Positions 34,394 to 34,474 of a stretch of DNA of 34,474 nt are shown here, piece by piece. This DNA comes from Planctomycetota bacterium (lineage in GTDB: Bacteria > Planctomycetota > J058), in NCBI GenBank assembly GCA_023954375.1, contig JAMLIC010000080.1, positions 1 to 34,474 of the forward strand. The letters run 5' to 3'. The notes beneath the pieces are model-generated. The model made no database searches. It was not told the origin of the DNA and saw only the letters and a list, made by a program, of their open reading frames with translations. A program made the position numbers and the translations under genes. How positions within the stretch are numbered: the first letter of the stretch is position 1; every line of letters begins with the position of its first letter.

Positions 34394-34474
34394 TCGCGGC
34401 TGCGGCGGAGGATGGCGGGCGCTGCCGTTCGTCGAGGTGGGGGGGGGGGGCCGGCCCCCCCCCCCCCCCCGCGC
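34394..34474. other. window end with G/C homopolymer palindrome
   Basis: After the last stop only 81 bases remain. The final 40 are a run of G, GGCCGG, then a longer run of C, i.e. a self-complementary homopolymer. Nothing biological is apparent; it looks like a contig-end assembly or sequencing artefact. Confidence 0.6.

Overview
The window is very G+C-rich (about three quarters G+C by eye, codon third positions almost all G or C), densely coded, and carries 24 protein genes that I can support. No rRNA, tRNA, CRISPR array, phage or transposase gene is visible. The gene mix points to a large-genome environmental bacterium of the Planctomycetota/Myxococcota type: Ser/Thr kinases fused to TPR or formylglycine-generating-enzyme-like domains, several HEAT-repeat proteins, a squalene-cyclase-fold membrane protein, a TIGR02996-like protein and an MglA-like Ras protein. 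I cannot decide between these phyla from the sequence alone.

Layout. (1) 180-5320: a small TIGR02996-like protein diverges from a two-gene unit made of a phospholipase D/cardiolipin-synthase-type protein fused to a VTT (DedA/TVP38) membrane domain and an endonuclease/exonuclease/phosphatase-family enzyme, followed by a HEAT-like protein. (2) 5167-6845: purE-purK for the carboxylation step of purine synthesis, on the minus strand. (3) 6922-9180: an exported HEAT-like protein and a lipoprotein with a secretin-like look. (4) 9184-12716: fadI-fadJ, the thiolase and multifunctional subunits of beta-oxidation, with a near-perfect 19-bp palindrome over the presumed promoter. (5) 12862-15840: a 992-residue membrane-anchored squalene-cyclase-fold/TPR protein, followed by a perfect 12-bp stem. 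(6) 16099-17948: a short-chain dehydrogenase and an FMN-dependent alpha-hydroxy-acid oxidase, overlapping by 4 nt, behind two 13-bp palindromes. (7) 17973-18073: a long imperfect palindrome between convergent genes. (8) 18136-23794: two divergent Ser/Thr kinases, one with a zinc ribbon and a duplicated TPR sensor domain, the other fused to an FGE-like domain. (9) 23808-26400: an M50 metalloprotease, a tandem-repeat region and an exported alpha/beta hydrolase. (10) 26525-29827: a ferritin-like diiron protein, a 52-residue DUF3309 membrane peptide, an unrecognised protein and an EamA-family transporter. (11) 30013-34393: a mercuric-reductase-like flavoprotein, then a two-gene unit of an MglA-like GTPase with a degraded P-loop and a HEAT-repeat protein.

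A pattern runs across the window. A TANNCT hexamer followed directly by C sits 6-8 nt in front of the start codons of at least four genes that lack a usable Shine-Dalgarno sequence (purE, the short-chain dehydrogenase, the kinase-FGE fusion and the unknown gene at 27789). This is the geometry of leaderless transcripts. Related TANNCT/TANNGT hexamers lie further upstream of genes that do have a Shine-Dalgarno sequence (3959, 24569, 26400, 26525). The most interesting candidates are this promoter signature, the MglA-like pseudo-GTPase/HEAT pair, the 42-bp-arm palindrome and the repeat family near 24.6-25.0 kb. I see no clear complete novel defence or biosynthetic system. The last 40 bases are a G/C homopolymer palindrome that looks like a contig-end artefact.
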